In this document: positions 28,989 through 38,954 of the stretch, piece by piece
Numbering within the stretch: the stretch's first letter is position 1
Layout: every line of letters starts with the position of its first letter
Source of the DNA: Rhizobium sp. R635
Lineage (GTDB): Bacteria; Pseudomonadota; Alphaproteobacteria; Rhizobiales; Rhizobiaceae
Direction of reading: 5' to 3'
Assembly (NCBI RefSeq): GCF_002211285.1
Contig: NZ_LOKX01000001.1
Span: forward strand, 372,001 to 436,000
DNA: 64,000 nucleotides
Translations under genes and position numbers: made by a program
Notes under the pieces: generated by a model
Seen by the model: the letters and a program-made list of their open reading frames with translations, nothing else
The model's database searches: none
What the model was told of the DNA's origin: nothing

Positions 28989-29077
28989 AATCTCCCGCCC
29001 GCCGCAAAACCCTTGACCCCTGCCGCCCTCCATGGCACCTGTCGCGCCGATAATTCCCAAGCCAGCGGTGCCATCCC

Positions 29078-30034
29078 ATGTCAGCTCTCCCCGACCATAT
29101 GAACCCGAAGCGCTCCTTTCAGGCGCTGATCCTGACCCTGCATAGCTACTGGGCGGACAAGGGTTGCGCGGTGCTGCAGCCCTACGACATGGAAGTCGGC
29201 GCCGGCACTTTCCACCCGGCCACGACTTTGCGCGCCCTCGGCCCCAAGCCCTGGAAGGCCGCTTACGTCCAGCCCTCCCGCCGCCCGTCGGATGGCCGCT
29301 ATGGCGAAAACCCGAACCGCTTGCAGCATTATTACCAGTACCAGGTCATCCTGAAGCCCAATCCGCCTAACCTGCAGGAGCTTTATCTCGGCTCGCTGGC
29401 GGCGATCGGTCTCGATCCGCTGCTGCACGACATCCGTTTCGTCGAGGACGATTGGGAAAGCCCGACGCTCGGCGCCTGGGGCCTCGGCTGGGAATGCTGG
29501 TGCGACGGCATGGAAGTGTCGCAGTTCACCTATTTCCAGCAGGTCTGCGGCATCGAATGCTCGCCGGTCGCGGGCGAACTGACCTATGGTCTCGAACGCC
29601 TCGCCATGTATGTCCAGGGCGTCGACAATGTCTACGACCTGAATTTCAACGGCCGCGAGGGCGATGAGAAGATCAGCTACGGCGACGTCTTTCTGCAGGC
29701 CGAGCAGGAATATTCGCGCCACAATTTCGAATTCGCCAACACAGAGATGCTGCATCGCCACTTCGTCGATGCCGAGAAGGAATGCCGGGCGCTGCTCGAC
29801 GCCGGCGCCCCCGGCGACAACGCCAACCAGCGCCTGCACAAATGCGTCTTCCCCGCCTATGACCAGTGCATCAAGGCAAGCCACGTCTTCAACCTGCTCG
29901 ATGCCCGCGGCGTGATCTCGGTTACTGAGCGCCAGAGCTACATCCTGCGCGTGCGCACGCTCGCCAAAGCCTGCGGCGAAGCTTTCCTGCTGACCGACGC
30001 CGGGGGCGTGAACCTCTCGAACGAGGCGGCATGA
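29078..30034 (+). CDS. glyQ: Glycyl-tRNA synthetase alpha subunit
   Basis: A 318-residue class II synthetase subunit (alpha2beta2 enzyme) that activates glycine. [59 protein letters not shown] and [12 protein letters not shown] carry the catalytic fold. The start is either 29078 or the Met at 29099; neither has a strong ribosome site. The partner beta subunit gene glyS is more than 11 kb away on the other strand. The last residues ([16 protein letters not shown]) recur in a remnant at 30661-30744. Confidence 0.95.
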   Translation: MSALPDHMNPKRSFQALILTLHSYWADKGCAVLQPYDMEVGAGTFHPATTLRALGPKPWKAAYVQPSRRPSDGRYGENPNRLQHYYQYQVILKPNPPNLQELYLGSLAAIGLDPLLHDIRFVEDDWESPTLGAWGLGWECWCDGMEVSQFTYFQQVCGIECSPVAGELTYGLERLAMYVQGVDNVYDLNFNGREGDEKISYGDVFLQAEQEYSRHNFEFANTEMLHRHFVDAEKECRALLDAGAPGDNANQRLHKCVFPAYDQCIKASHVFNLLDARGVISVTERQSYILRVRTLAKACGEAFLLTDAGGVNLSNEAA

Positions 30035-30582
30035 CGCAAAAACTTGCCAGCCGTATTGTCCATATCAACGGCTGGCCAGGCACTGGGAAACTGACCGTCG
30101 GCCGTTTGCTGGCAAAAAGGCTCGACGCGCGGCTCATCGATAATCACACGCTGCTTAATCCAGCCGAAGCCCTTTTCGCCCGCAGCAACCCTCTGCATGG
30201 ATCACTGCGCGGGCAGATTCGGCGAGCGGTTTTCGACCATGCCGTACACGCCGATCCGGCTGAAAGTTTCGTCTTTACCGATGCTCTTTCGGATGACGAG
30301 CATGATAGCGCGATGTTCTCCTGGTATCTCGATCTGGCTGCGGCCAGAGGCGCGGATCTGGTCGCGGTTCTCCTCGATTGCGCGCCGGAGGAGAATGCCA
30401 GGCGCCTCATCTCTCCCGGCCGATCCGAGGCGCTCAAGCTGACGGATACGGCGAAGCTGCAACAACTCCGGGCAAACTATAGACTGTTACGCGGACTGGT
30501 CGAACACACAGTCGAAATCGATACGACGGACCTTTCGCCGGAGCGGACGGCGGACCGAATTCTCGCGCATATCGGTGTTTGA
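30031..30582 (+). CDS. P-loop NTPase / small-molecule kinase-like protein (AAA_33 type)
   Basis: A 183-residue protein. [18 protein letters not shown] holds the Walker A loop, and later [25 protein letters not shown] resemble the lid and Arg-finger region of adenylate kinase-like or chloramphenicol/gluconate kinase-like enzymes. The substrate is unknown. Its ATG overlaps the glyQ stop (ATGA). A second copy of the glyQ C-terminus after the gene suggests it arrived by insertion at the glyQ 3' end. Confidence 0.75.
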   Translation: MTQKLASRIVHINGWPGTGKLTVGRLLAKRLDARLIDNHTLLNPAEALFARSNPLHGSLRGQIRRAVFDHAVHADPAESFVFTDALSDDEHDSAMFSWYLDLAAARGADLVAVLLDCAPEENARRLISPGRSEALKLTDTAKLQQLRANYRLLRGLVEHTVEIDTTDLSPERTADRILAHIGV

Positions 30583-30660
30583 CGACAGCCGGGTATCCTG
30601 CGTAGTCTTTGCGCAAACATTACTTCGTTGCAGGGGATTATCGATGGATGTTGCGCTCGG

Positions 30661-30744
30661 CGTCATCGTTTTGATCGCACCGACCGCGACAGCTTGCTGC
30701 TGACCGATGCTGGCGCCGTCAATCTGAAGAGCGTGGCGGCGTAA
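30661..30744 (+). pseudogene. Remnant duplicate of the glyQ 3' end
   Basis: The frame ending at TAA 30744 reads LLLTDAGAVNLKSVAA, aligning to the glyQ C-terminus [16 protein letters not shown] with the same stop position. The codons before it (RHRFDRTDRDS) do not match glyQ clearly. No start codon or ribosome site makes it a gene of its own. It lies 80-160 bases past the kinase gene, so kinase plus spacer is bracketed by two glyQ tails. Confidence 0.7.
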
Positions 30745-30912
30745 GAGCCGTCTCGAAAAATTCGGTCGCTTCCGGCGCTACGCATCTTTTGTATTGCACA
30801 AACCGCACCCACATAGTCTTGTCGGGTGCTGCGATCAGTTATGGCTTTGGTATCTCTTTTGAAGAGCGGTTTTCTTTACTTTAAATTTTCATATGAGAAT
30901 GCCGGCCCCGGG

Positions 30913-32664
30913 ATGTTGCGCCTTTTGTCATGGCCGATCTTATGCGTCATGCTGGCTGTTCTGACTTCGTGCAGCAATTTCGACCAGGAGTTCACGGTCC
31001 AGTCGGCAAACAGTACGATCGAAGTCTATACCGATGGCACTGCCTTTGTGTTGGAAAACTTCGATATCTTGGTCAAAAAGGCGCGAAATTACGGCGGCGT
31101 TTACGTTGATATCCCTGAACGTTTCAAGGATGTGTCAGGTGGTGTTCACTGGCGAGATTTCGAACTGGCCGCAGCCGGGCGTGATGGGCAAGACGAATAT
31201 TATTTCAAAGAAAACAATGTGCCGGGCCACTCGATCTATATCGGAAATGAGCACTGCAAAGGCTGCTCTTCAGACCTGCCGACGGGTGTTACAAAGATCC
31301 AGATCGCTTATTGGCTCGGCCGCTTGGTTCGTCACGAAAGTGATCGCGAGGTTCTCTTCCTGCCGGCCTATATGGGCCGCGTCCATGGCCAGGGTGCCAA
31401 GAAAACGCTTACTCTGAAGCTGCCGCCGGGCGGAACGGTACGGCCTTCGCAACAGGGTCAGGAGGTGGCCTATGATATCATGCGGAGCGCATCGAATGAG
31501 ATCTTGGTGTCTATTCCAGCAGGTAAAGGGGATAGGGTCCTACCCGACATCGAGATCGAATATCCCGTAGGGACCTTTTTGACCATAACGAGCGGCGAGC
31601 GGGTACAGTGGTGGCTCTCCGATCACTTTCTCCCATTCATAAGCATTTTGGGGCCGCTTATCGCTGGTCTGTTTGTCCTCACTCGATTGGGGCAGGGCTG
31701 GCGATTGCCCGCACCTTTAATTGCTGTCGATAGCAAGAAGAGCGAGAGCACATCGCCTGCTTTGGCGGCCTATCTGTTTTCGAACTGGAAGCCGGATGCC
31801 GCAAAGCCAGCCTTCATGGCGTCTGCCTGTCATCTCGCAATGAAGAGATTGCTTCGCCTTTCCAGCCTTGGCGAGGAATGCGAAGCTTCGGATTTGTCTG
31901 CCAGGCAGGTGCGCAAGAAAGGCAAGGTGGAGCGCGCCAGATGGTATGGTCTTCCAGCGGTGACGCGTTCGGTTTTTGGCCGAATTGAAGGGGAGCGGCC
32001 TGTCAATGACCGGCGGACGGTCGTAAATGCCCTGTATGGTTTCGAACCTCACTTACGCCAGTTGGTCGCTGAGGAATATTGGAAAGCCAGAGGCGGCGTA
32101 GATCGAGCACGGCTTGCGACTGCAACCAGCATTCTGGCTCTTGGCGTTGCTGTCGCGTATTTCTCGGGCCTCTTGATCTTTTCCGGAGCTATCTGCGGGG
32201 TATTATTGATTGTTTTCGTGGCTGTGACGATGTTCCGCCACCCGGAGCGGTTTCCCGGAGCAGCTGGCAGCTTCGAGCAATTCAAGCAGGCAATGGCTCT
32301 GCTTGTGGGTTTTCCGGCCATGTTGAGTTTTGCACTTTACTATATCGGTACGACTGAGATTATCAGCGAACAGTGGCCATATCTGATGGCGATTTTATTG
32401 GATATCGCCGGCATTGTGACTGTTCTGGCGATGCTGCGCTTGCTCACGCCGAAGCAGCGGAAGATTCACAATAACATTCTCATTTTGAATCGCTATTTCC
32501 TCGGAGAAATCGAAGGTCCGGCAATGTCGGTGGAATGCTATGAACACTACCTTCCTTTCGCAGTTGCCCTTAACCTCGAACAACGCTGGACCGAGCGCTT
32601 CAATCTGTGGCGAGAAAGCGAAAAGATGGAGACCTATGCTCCGGATTGGCGGAGCAGTTCTTAA
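30913..32664 (+). CDS. DUF2207-type predicted membrane lipoprotein
   Basis: A 583-residue protein from the Met at 30913, which opens a lipoprotein signal with lipobox LTSC; earlier in-frame starts would bury it. An extracytoplasmic beta-rich N-terminal domain (about 20-240) is followed by a membrane helix, a cytoplasmic stretch and two pairs of membrane helices. Its C-terminal YEHYLPFAVALNLEQRWTER resembles the DUF2207 protein at 34722 ([20 protein letters not shown]). It lacks the Gly-rich tail of that protein. The gene is visibly richer in A/T than its neighbours, which may mean recent transfer. Function unknown. Confidence 0.75.
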   Translation: MLRLLSWPILCVMLAVLTSCSNFDQEFTVQSANSTIEVYTDGTAFVLENFDILVKKARNYGGVYVDIPERFKDVSGGVHWRDFELAAAGRDGQDEYYFKENNVPGHSIYIGNEHCKGCSSDLPTGVTKIQIAYWLGRLVRHESDREVLFLPAYMGRVHGQGAKKTLTLKLPPGGTVRPSQQGQEVAYDIMRSASNEILVSIPAGKGDRVLPDIEIEYPVGTFLTITSGERVQWWLSDHFLPFISILGPLIAGLFVLTRLGQGWRLPAPLIAVDSKKSESTSPALAAYLFSNWKPDAAKPAFMASACHLAMKRLLRLSSLGEECEASDLSARQVRKKGKVERARWYGLPAVTRSVFGRIEGERPVNDRRTVVNALYGFEPHLRQLVAEEYWKARGGVDRARLATATSILALGVAVAYFSGLLIFSGAICGVLLIVFVAVTMFRHPERFPGAAGSFEQFKQAMALLVGFPAMLSFALYYIGTTEIISEQWPYLMAILLDIAGIVTVLAMLRLLTPKQRKIHNNILILNRYFLGEIEGPAMSVECYEHYLPFAVALNLEQRWTERFNLWRESEKMETYAPDWRSSS

Positions 32665-32778
32665 AGGGACGGCGACATAAAGAGTCTCATCGAAATCGAC
32701 CGAAGAACGGCTGCGCCAAGATGACTTTGGCCTGCGGAATCACTAACGTGCGATCATCAAATCGGGGAGCTTATCTGC

Positions 32779-33330
32779 ATGTATGTGATACTCGCTATTA
32801 TCGCGGTCATCGCGTTTTACATCGTCTTCATCTACAACGGCCTGGTTCGCTCCCGGCAGATGGCGGAGGAAGCCTGGTCGGGTATCGATGTCCAGCTGAA
32901 GCGGCGCGCCGATCTGATCCCGAACCTGATCGAGACGGTCAAGGGCTACGCTGCTCATGAGAAGTCGACGCTGGAAGAGGTCGTTTCGCTTCGCAACAAG
33001 GCGCAGGCCGTGCCATCGGGCGATGTCGCGGGCAGAGCGCAGGCGGAGGGCTTGCTCGGTCAGGCGCTCGGCCGGGTCATCGCGCTTGCCGAGGCCTACC
33101 CGGACCTCAAGGCCAACCAGAACTTCGCCGAACTCCAGGCTTCGCTCGAAACCATGGAAGGCGAGCTGCAGATGGCGCGGCGTTATTACAACGGCGCTGC
33201 GCGCGACCTGAACGTCAAGGTCGAGAGCTTCCCCTCCAATCTCGTCGCCGGCCAGTTCGGTTTTGCCAAGCGGGACTATTTCGAAATCACCAATGAGGCC
33301 GATCGCGCCGTCCCCAGCGTGAAATTCTGA
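32779..33330 (+). CDS. lemA: LemA-family protein
   Basis: A 183-residue protein with an N-terminal membrane helix (VILAIIAVIAFYIVFIYNGLV) and a helical cytoplasmic or periplasmic domain: WSGIDVQLKRRADLIPNLIE is the family signature, followed by AEAYPDLKANQNFAELQ and RRYYNGAARDLN. LemA function is not established. LemA genes commonly sit with DUF2207/YciQ-like genes, as here on both sides. GGGGAG lies 9 bases before the ATG. Confidence 0.94.
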   Translation: MYVILAIIAVIAFYIVFIYNGLVRSRQMAEEAWSGIDVQLKRRADLIPNLIETVKGYAAHEKSTLEEVVSLRNKAQAVPSGDVAGRAQAEGLLGQALGRVIALAEAYPDLKANQNFAELQASLETMEGELQMARRYYNGAARDLNVKVESFPSNLVAGQFGFAKRDYFEITNEADRAVPSVKF

Positions 33331-33421
33331 CGATCCGGCATTTTGCCTTTGCAAGAAAGCGGTTAAGAGCAAGGGCAGATTGCGACGCGTTTTTAGGCTC
33401 GCCCATGGACGGAAGAACAGC

Positions 33422-34684
33422 ATGACACGCACAGCCAAACTCACGATCATTCCGCCGGGCGGGCCGCTTTCGGGCCGCGCCATGCCGCCGGGCTCCAAGT
33501 CGATCACCAATCGCGCTTTGCTGCTCGCCGGCCTTGCCAAGGGCACGAGCCGGCTGACCGGCGCGCTGAAGAGCGACGATACGCGTTATATGGCCGATGC
33601 GCTGCGTGCGATGGGTGTTGCGATCGACGAGCCCGACGACACCACCTTCGTCGTCACCGGCAGCGGCAAGCTCCAGCCTCCGAAAGCACCGCTCTTCCTC
33701 GGCAATGCGGGCACGGCGACACGCTTCCTGACGGCCGCCGCCGCCCTGGTCGACGGCACCGTCGTCGTCGATGGCGACGAACATATGCGCAAGCGCCCGA
33801 TCGGCCCGCTGGTCGAGGCGATGCGCACGCTCGGCATCGACGTAACAGCCGAGACAGGCTGCCCGCCGGTCACTGTCAGAGGCACCGGCCGCTTTGAGGC
33901 CGACCGAATCCTGATCGATGGCGGGCTGTCCAGCCAATATGTTTCGGCGCTGCTGATGATGGCGGCCGGCGGCGATCGTCCGGTCGACATCGAACTCGTC
34001 GGCGAGGATATCGGCGCGCTCGGCTATATCGATCTCACCACGGCGGCGATGAAGGCCTTCGGTGCCAAGGTCGAAAAGATCAGTCCCGTCACCTGGCGCG
34101 TCGAGCCGACCGGCTACCACGCCGCCGATTTCGTCATCGAGCCGGATGCATCCGCCGCGACCTATCTCTGGGCGGCTGAAGTGCTGAGCGGCGGCAAAAT
34201 CGATCTCGGCGTGCCGAATGAGGCCTTCACCCAGCCGGACGCCAAGGCTTACGAAACCATCGCCAAATTCCCGCATCTGCCGGCCGAAATCGATGGCTCG
34301 CAGATGCAGGATGCCGTTCCGACGATCGCTGTGCTTGCCGCCTTCAACGAAACGCCGGTCCGCTTCGTCGGGATCGCCAATCTGCGCGTCAAGGAATGCG
34401 ACCGCATCCGCGCCCTGTCCACGGGGCTCAACAACATCCGGGAAGGCCTGGCCGTCGAGGAGGGTGACGATCTGATCGTTCACTCCGACCCCGCTCTCAC
34501 CGGTCAGACGCTGCCGGCCGAGATCGACACCTTTGCCGATCACCGCATCGCCATGAGCTTTGCGCTCGCCGGCCTCAAGATCGAGGGCATCACCATTCTC
34601 GATCCCGATTGCGTCGGCAAGACCTTCCCCGCCTATTGGCGGACACTCGCCGCCCTTGGCGTGACATATCGCGACAAGGATTGA
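33422..34684 (+). CDS. aroA: 3-phosphoshikimate 1-carboxyvinyltransferase (EPSP synthase) family
   Basis: A 420-residue enzyme of the shikimate pathway that joins PEP to shikimate 3-phosphate. [18 protein letters not shown] (N-terminal), [38 protein letters not shown] and [15 protein letters not shown] are EPSP synthase motifs. The PEP/glyphosate loop reads GNAGTATRF at residues 94-102, where class I enzymes have GNAGTAMRP; the Pro at the end of that motif is replaced by Phe. It may be a second, divergent EPSP synthase. The Met at 33422 follows GGAAGA. Confidence 0.88.
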   Translation: MTRTAKLTIIPPGGPLSGRAMPPGSKSITNRALLLAGLAKGTSRLTGALKSDDTRYMADALRAMGVAIDEPDDTTFVVTGSGKLQPPKAPLFLGNAGTATRFLTAAAALVDGTVVVDGDEHMRKRPIGPLVEAMRTLGIDVTAETGCPPVTVRGTGRFEADRILIDGGLSSQYVSALLMMAAGGDRPVDIELVGEDIGALGYIDLTTAAMKAFGAKVEKISPVTWRVEPTGYHAADFVIEPDASAATYLWAAEVLSGGKIDLGVPNEAFTQPDAKAYETIAKFPHLPAEIDGSQMQDAVPTIAVLAAFNETPVRFVGIANLRVKECDRIRALSTGLNNIREGLAVEEGDDLIVHSDPALTGQTLPAEIDTFADHRIAMSFALAGLKIEGITILDPDCVGKTFPAYWRTLAALGVTYRDKD

Positions 34685-34721
34685 GGCAAGGCGCGGCCGA
34701 GGCTGCCGGCGGGAGACAGGG

Positions 34722-36656
34722 ATGGAGCGTCGGTTTTTCGGATTTTGCCTGGCGCTGCTCCTGATGCTCGCCGCACCGGCGGCCTTTGCCGCCGAGGTCA
34801 TCGACAGTTTCGCCTCGGACATTACGCTCGAAAAGAGCGGCGCGATGACGGTGGCGGAAACCATCACCGTCAATGCCGAGGGCAACCGGATCAATCACGG
34901 CATCTTCCGTGACTTCCCGCTCTATTTCACCGATGCCGGAGGCCGCCGCCGCAGCGTCGATTTCGACGTGGTGTCGGTCAAGCGCGATGGCGAAAACGAG
35001 CCTTGGCATACCGAATCGATTACAGGCGGCATCCGCATCTATGCCGGCTCGGCCGACGTCACGGTGACACCGGGCCGCCACCGCTATGTCTTCACCTACC
35101 GGACCAACCGACAGATCCGCTATTTCGACGATCACGACGAACTCTATTGGAACGTCACCGGCAACGGCTGGATCTTCCCGATCCGCTCTGCCACGGCGAC
35201 GGTGAAGCTGCCGTCGGGTGTCGCTGCCACCGAGACGACCTTCTTCACCGGCCCGCAGGATGCGACCGAGAAGAATGCCCGTGTCAGCGAAACAGGCGCC
35301 GGCCTCGTATTTTCCACGACCGCGCCGCTTGATGCCAATGAGGGCCTGACCTTCGCGATCCGCATGCCGAAAGGTTCGATCGATCCGCCGAGCGCGGACA
35401 TGGAAAGCTCCTGGTGGCTGAAGGACAACCGCAACTATTTCATCGGTTTCGGCGGCCTGATCCTGGTTTTCGCCTATTATCTCCGATCATGGCTGAAGGT
35501 CGGCCGCGATCCTGCCCGTGGCGTCGTCGTACCGCGCTGGGACGCGCCCGACGGCATCTCGCCGGCGCTGGTCAACTACATCGACAATAAGGGCTTCTCC
35601 CGTGGAGGATGGACGGCGCTTGCATCAAGCGCACTCAATCTTGCCGTCCGCGGTTACGTCAAGCTCGATGACCTCAAGGATTCGATCATCATCCGCGGCA
35701 CCGGCAAGCCGCTCGGCCAGGAGAAATTCCAGGCCGGCGAAGCCGAATTGCTGAAGGTCGCCGGTGGCGCGGGCGCGACGCTGAGGATCGACAAGGCGAA
35801 TGGCGAGCGGGTGAAATCCGTCGGCCAGAACTTCCGCTCGGCGATCGAGAAGGAACATCGCGGCAAATATTACAATTCGAACCTCGGCTATACCACAGGC
35901 GGCATCGCGCTGAGCGCTGCCGCCCTGGTGGTGCTGTTCGTTTATGGCTCGCTGGAGCCGGACACGATCGCGCTGATGCTGATCCCGATCGCCATCTCGG
36001 TCTTTGTCGCCGTCTTCGCCGCCGGCCTGGTCAAGTCGCTGCATCATGGCGCGTCGCTGTTCGGCAAGATCATGGCGGTCATCGCCGCAGCGATCGGCGT
36101 TTTCGTCGGCATCAGCATCCTGGCGGCCATGGTTCTCGCGCTCGCCTCCTCGCTGGTGGAACTGCACGAAACGCCGATGCTGTTTGCCGTCGGCGGCATC
36201 GTGCTGCTCAACATCCTCTATTTCTTCATCATGGGCGCGCCGACCCCGCTCGGCGCCAGGATGATGGATGGCATTGACGGGCTGCGCCAATATCTGACGC
36301 TGGCCGAGAAGGACCGCATGAACATGGCGGGCGCACCTGCCATGTCGCCGCAGCATTTCGAGATACTGCTGCCCTATGCGGTGGCGCTCGGTGTCGAAAA
36401 GCCCTGGTCGCGCACCTTCGAAACCTGGCTTGCGGCAGCTGCTGCCGGTGCGGCCGCGGCCTATGCGCCGTCCTGGTACTCCGGCAATTTTGATGGCGAC
36501 AGCTTTTCCGATCGTGTCGGCGGCTTTTCCTCCTCGATGGCCTCGACCATTGCCTCGACGATTCCCTCGCCGCCGCCATCGAGCTCATCCTCCGGTTTTT
36601 CCGGTGGCGGTTCGTCCGGCGGAGGGGGCGGCGGTGGTGGAGGCGGAGGCTGGTAA
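34722..36656 (+). CDS. DUF2207-family membrane protein with Gly-rich tail
   Basis: A 644-residue protein. A signal peptide ([20 protein letters not shown]) leads to an extracytoplasmic domain (about 20-230) typical of DUF2207/Yci[22 protein letters not shown] and [21 protein letters not shown] helix near 240, cytoplasmic segments and two pairs of membrane helices follow. It ends in a Ser/Gly-rich tail closing with [11 protein letters not shown] and a Trp, which in related proteins may sort or expose the C-terminus. Function unknown; partner of lemA by context. Confidence 0.9.
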   Translation: MERRFFGFCLALLLMLAAPAAFAAEVIDSFASDITLEKSGAMTVAETITVNAEGNRINHGIFRDFPLYFTDAGGRRRSVDFDVVSVKRDGENEPWHTESITGGIRIYAGSADVTVTPGRHRYVFTYRTNRQIRYFDDHDELYWNVTGNGWIFPIRSATATVKLPSGVAATETTFFTGPQDATEKNARVSETGAGLVFSTTAPLDANEGLTFAIRMPKGSIDPPSADMESSWWLKDNRNYFIGFGGLILVFAYYLRSWLKVGRDPARGVVVPRWDAPDGISPALVNYIDNKGFSRGGWTALASSALNLAVRGYVKLDDLKDSIIIRGTGKPLGQEKFQAGEAELLKVAGGAGATLRIDKANGERVKSVGQNFRSAIEKEHRGKYYNSNLGYTTGGIALSAAALVVLFVYGSLEPDTIALMLIPIAISVFVAVFAAGLVKSLHHGASLFGKIMAVIAAAIGVFVGISILAAMVLALASSLVELHETPMLFAVGGIVLLNILYFFIMGAPTPLGARMMDGIDGLRQYLTLAEKDRMNMAGAPAMSPQHFEILLPYAVALGVEKPWSRTFETWLAAAAAGAAAAYAPSWYSGNFDGDSFSDRVGGFSSSMASTIASTIPSPPPSSSSSGFSGGGSSGGGGGGGGGGGW

Positions 36657-36721
36657 GCTTTCCCGCTTGACCTTTCGGGCCTTGGCCCTTAACCGCCAGA
36701 GGCAAAAGGAAAGGGTGGCGC

Positions 36722-38005
36722 ATGAAGGTTCTGTTGATCGGATCGGGCGGACGCGAGCATGCGCTCGCCTGGAAGCTGGGGCAATCGCCGTTGATGAGCG
36801 AATTCTATGCCGCCCCCGGCAATCCCGGCATTGCCGAACATGCCGTGCTTGCGCCTCTGAACATCGAGGATCACGAAGCTGTCGCCGCCTTCTGCCGGGA
36901 GAAGGCGATCGATTTCGTCGTCGTCGGCCCCGAGGCGCCGCTCGTCGCCGGCCTCGCCGACCGGCTGCGCGCCGATGGCCTTTCGGTCTTCGGTCCCTCG
37001 GCCGGCGCCGCCCAGCTCGAGGGTTCCAAGGGCTTCACCAAGGATATCTGCGCCCGCTACGGCATTCCCACGGGCGCCTATCAGCGCTTCAACAATGCGC
37101 CGAAGGCGAAAGCCTATATTCGTGCCCAGGGCGCGCCGATCGTCGTCAAGGCCGACGGTCTTGCCGCCGGCAAGGGCGTGACGGTCGCGATGACGCTGGA
37201 TGAGGCGCTCGATGCCGTCGACGACTGCTTCGAGGGCGCCTTTGGCGCGGCCGGCGCCGAAGTCGTCGTCGAAGCCTATCTCGATGGCGAAGAGGCGAGC
37301 TTCTTCTGCCTCTGCGACGGAAAAAATGCGCTGCCGCTCGCAACCGCCCAGGATCACAAGCGGGTGGGCGAGGGCGATACCGGCGTCAATACCGGCGGCA
37401 TGGGCGCCTATTCGCCGGCGCCCGTCATGACGGCCGAAATGGTCGAGCGCACGATGAAGGAGATCATCGAGCCGACGATCCGCGGCATGGCCGAGAGCGG
37501 TCATCCCTTCTCCGGCGTCTTTTTTGCCGGGCTGATGATCACCAAGAAGGGGCCGGAACTCATCGAATACAATGTCCGCTTCGGCGATCCCGAATGCCAG
37601 GTGATGATGATGCGGCTGCAGAGCGATCTCCTGCCGCTGCTGCTTGCCACTGCCAACGGTACGCTCGATCAGGCCGCCGCCGAATGGAGCGACGATCCGG
37701 CCCTGACGGTGGTCATGGCCTCCAAGGGTTATCCCGGCGCCTATGAGAAAAACACCCCGATCCAATCCCTGCCCGAGGCGGGCGAGGGCGAGAAGGTGTT
37801 TCATGCCGGCACGGGTCTGAAGGACGGCGTGCTGGTCGCGACCGGTGGCCGCGTGCTCAACGTCACGGCGTCAGGCGGCACGGTTGCCGAGGCGAAGGAC
37901 CGCGCCTACGCCCTGCTCGACAGGGTTCGGTGGAAAAACGGCTTCTGCCGGCGCGACATCGGCTGGCGCGCGATCGAGCGCGAAACGGCTTCGGATATCG
38001 CATAA
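36722..38005 (+). CDS. purD: Phosphoribosylamine-glycine ligase (GAR synthetase)
   Basis: A 427-residue ATP-grasp enzyme of purine synthesis that joins glycine to phosphoribosylamine. [34 protein letters not shown], the ATP-grasp [17 protein letters not shown] and [35 protein letters not shown] and FGDPECQ follow the PurD order. It stands alone among unrelated genes. Confidence 0.97.
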   Translation: MKVLLIGSGGREHALAWKLGQSPLMSEFYAAPGNPGIAEHAVLAPLNIEDHEAVAAFCREKAIDFVVVGPEAPLVAGLADRLRADGLSVFGPSAGAAQLEGSKGFTKDICARYGIPTGAYQRFNNAPKAKAYIRAQGAPIVVKADGLAAGKGVTVAMTLDEALDAVDDCFEGAFGAAGAEVVVEAYLDGEEASFFCLCDGKNALPLATAQDHKRVGEGDTGVNTGGMGAYSPAPVMTAEMVERTMKEIIEPTIRGMAESGHPFSGVFFAGLMITKKGPELIEYNVRFGDPECQVMMMRLQSDLLPLLLATANGTLDQAAAEWSDDPALTVVMASKGYPGAYEKNTPIQSLPEAGEGEKVFHAGTGLKDGVLVATGGRVLNVTASGGTVAEAKDRAYALLDRVRWKNGFCRRDIGWRAIERETASDIA

Positions 38006-38098
38006 ACCGCCATCTTCTTTAAACTTTTACCTTTTCCCCTGACGGGATGGAAACAAAGCTGCGTTATTCTGCTCCTATTGTGAGACGGAGTAGCCTTG

Positions 38099-38560
38099 AT
38101 GCGTCAGATTTTCCTCGGTGCGGCAATCCTGCTGATGGCAGGCTCGGCGATGGCATCCTCGATAGAGGTGATCGGCGCGGCTCCCCCGCGTGCTGACGGC
38201 AGCATCCTCACCGAATCCTGCGCCAATTGCCCGCCGCTCCAGGCCGACGTGACCAAGAAGGATTACACGGTGCCGGAGCTGAAGCCCGGCGCGGTGCAGG
38301 CAAGCGAGATCCGTGATGTCGGCGGCGAGAAGAAGATCTACCGCACCGAAGGCTGGATGGGCGGTTCGCCCGTCCTCTTCGTCAGCAAGGCGACCCCTGA
38401 AGCCGTGGCTGCGGCCGAGCCTTCCGCTCCGTCTGCCGACGGGATCGACATGAACGCGAAGACCGCGGCAGTGATCGGCGGCGACGCCAAACCCGCGTCG
38501 GCCGGCATGGCGCAACAGCCGAAGTCTCTCGACGTCTCCGAATTCAACCTGCGTTTCTAA
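38099..38560 (+). CDS. Small secreted protein, HPE1-like in rhizobial naming
   Basis: A 153-residue protein. MRQIFLGAAILLMAGSAMASS is a signal peptide; the mature part has CANCPP, a possible metal or disulphide site, then a low-complexity Ala/Pro segment and DVSEFNLRF at the end. I recall similar rhizobial proteins annotated as plant virulence effector HPE1-like, a name whose experimental basis I cannot verify. The Met at 38099 follows GACGGAG at 9 bases. Confidence 0.65.
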   Translation: MRQIFLGAAILLMAGSAMASSIEVIGAAPPRADGSILTESCANCPPLQADVTKKDYTVPELKPGAVQASEIRDVGGEKKIYRTEGWMGGSPVLFVSKATPEAVAAAEPSAPSADGIDMNAKTAAVIGGDAKPASAGMAQQPKSLDVSEFNLRF

Positions 38561-38954
38561 GGACGTTTGAAGCGGCTTTCCCGCGCAAACAAAAGTTCCC
38601 TGCCCCTGCCCGATCAAGGTTTCGATCGTTGGGGTTCCACCACGGTGGACCGGATGCACCCTCGAAGAGAAGCGGGGGTGCATTCCTGCTTTGATGTTCC
38701 AGACGCTCCGACATCCAAAAGAAGTGATGCGCAATCACACGCCATGCCGGGTAACGGCATCCCTTGATTTTTAGGGAAACTCACGTCGAGTTTAATAAAG
38801 TTAAAGCTTTTTTATAAAGTACGCATCAATTGTTACTCGCCGGTCGCAGCATGTTGTTTCAGCAGCGGTAGAGGCGTCGTCCCGTTCGGCGCGCTCGCAC
38901 AGGCGGTAGAAGACCGCGCCGGAATGTACCTTCCCTTTCCCGTTGCGAGGCAAC
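38561..38954. other. Intergenic stretch with hairpins
   Basis: About 390 bases, no gene seen. A strong hairpin ATGCACCC...GGGTGCAT (38654-38683) and a smaller ATGCCG/CGGCAT (38744-38760) followed by TTGATTTTTAGGG could end the upstream gene or form part of a small RNA. An AT-rich stretch (38785-38835) may hold the chemoreceptor promoter. Confidence 0.45.
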
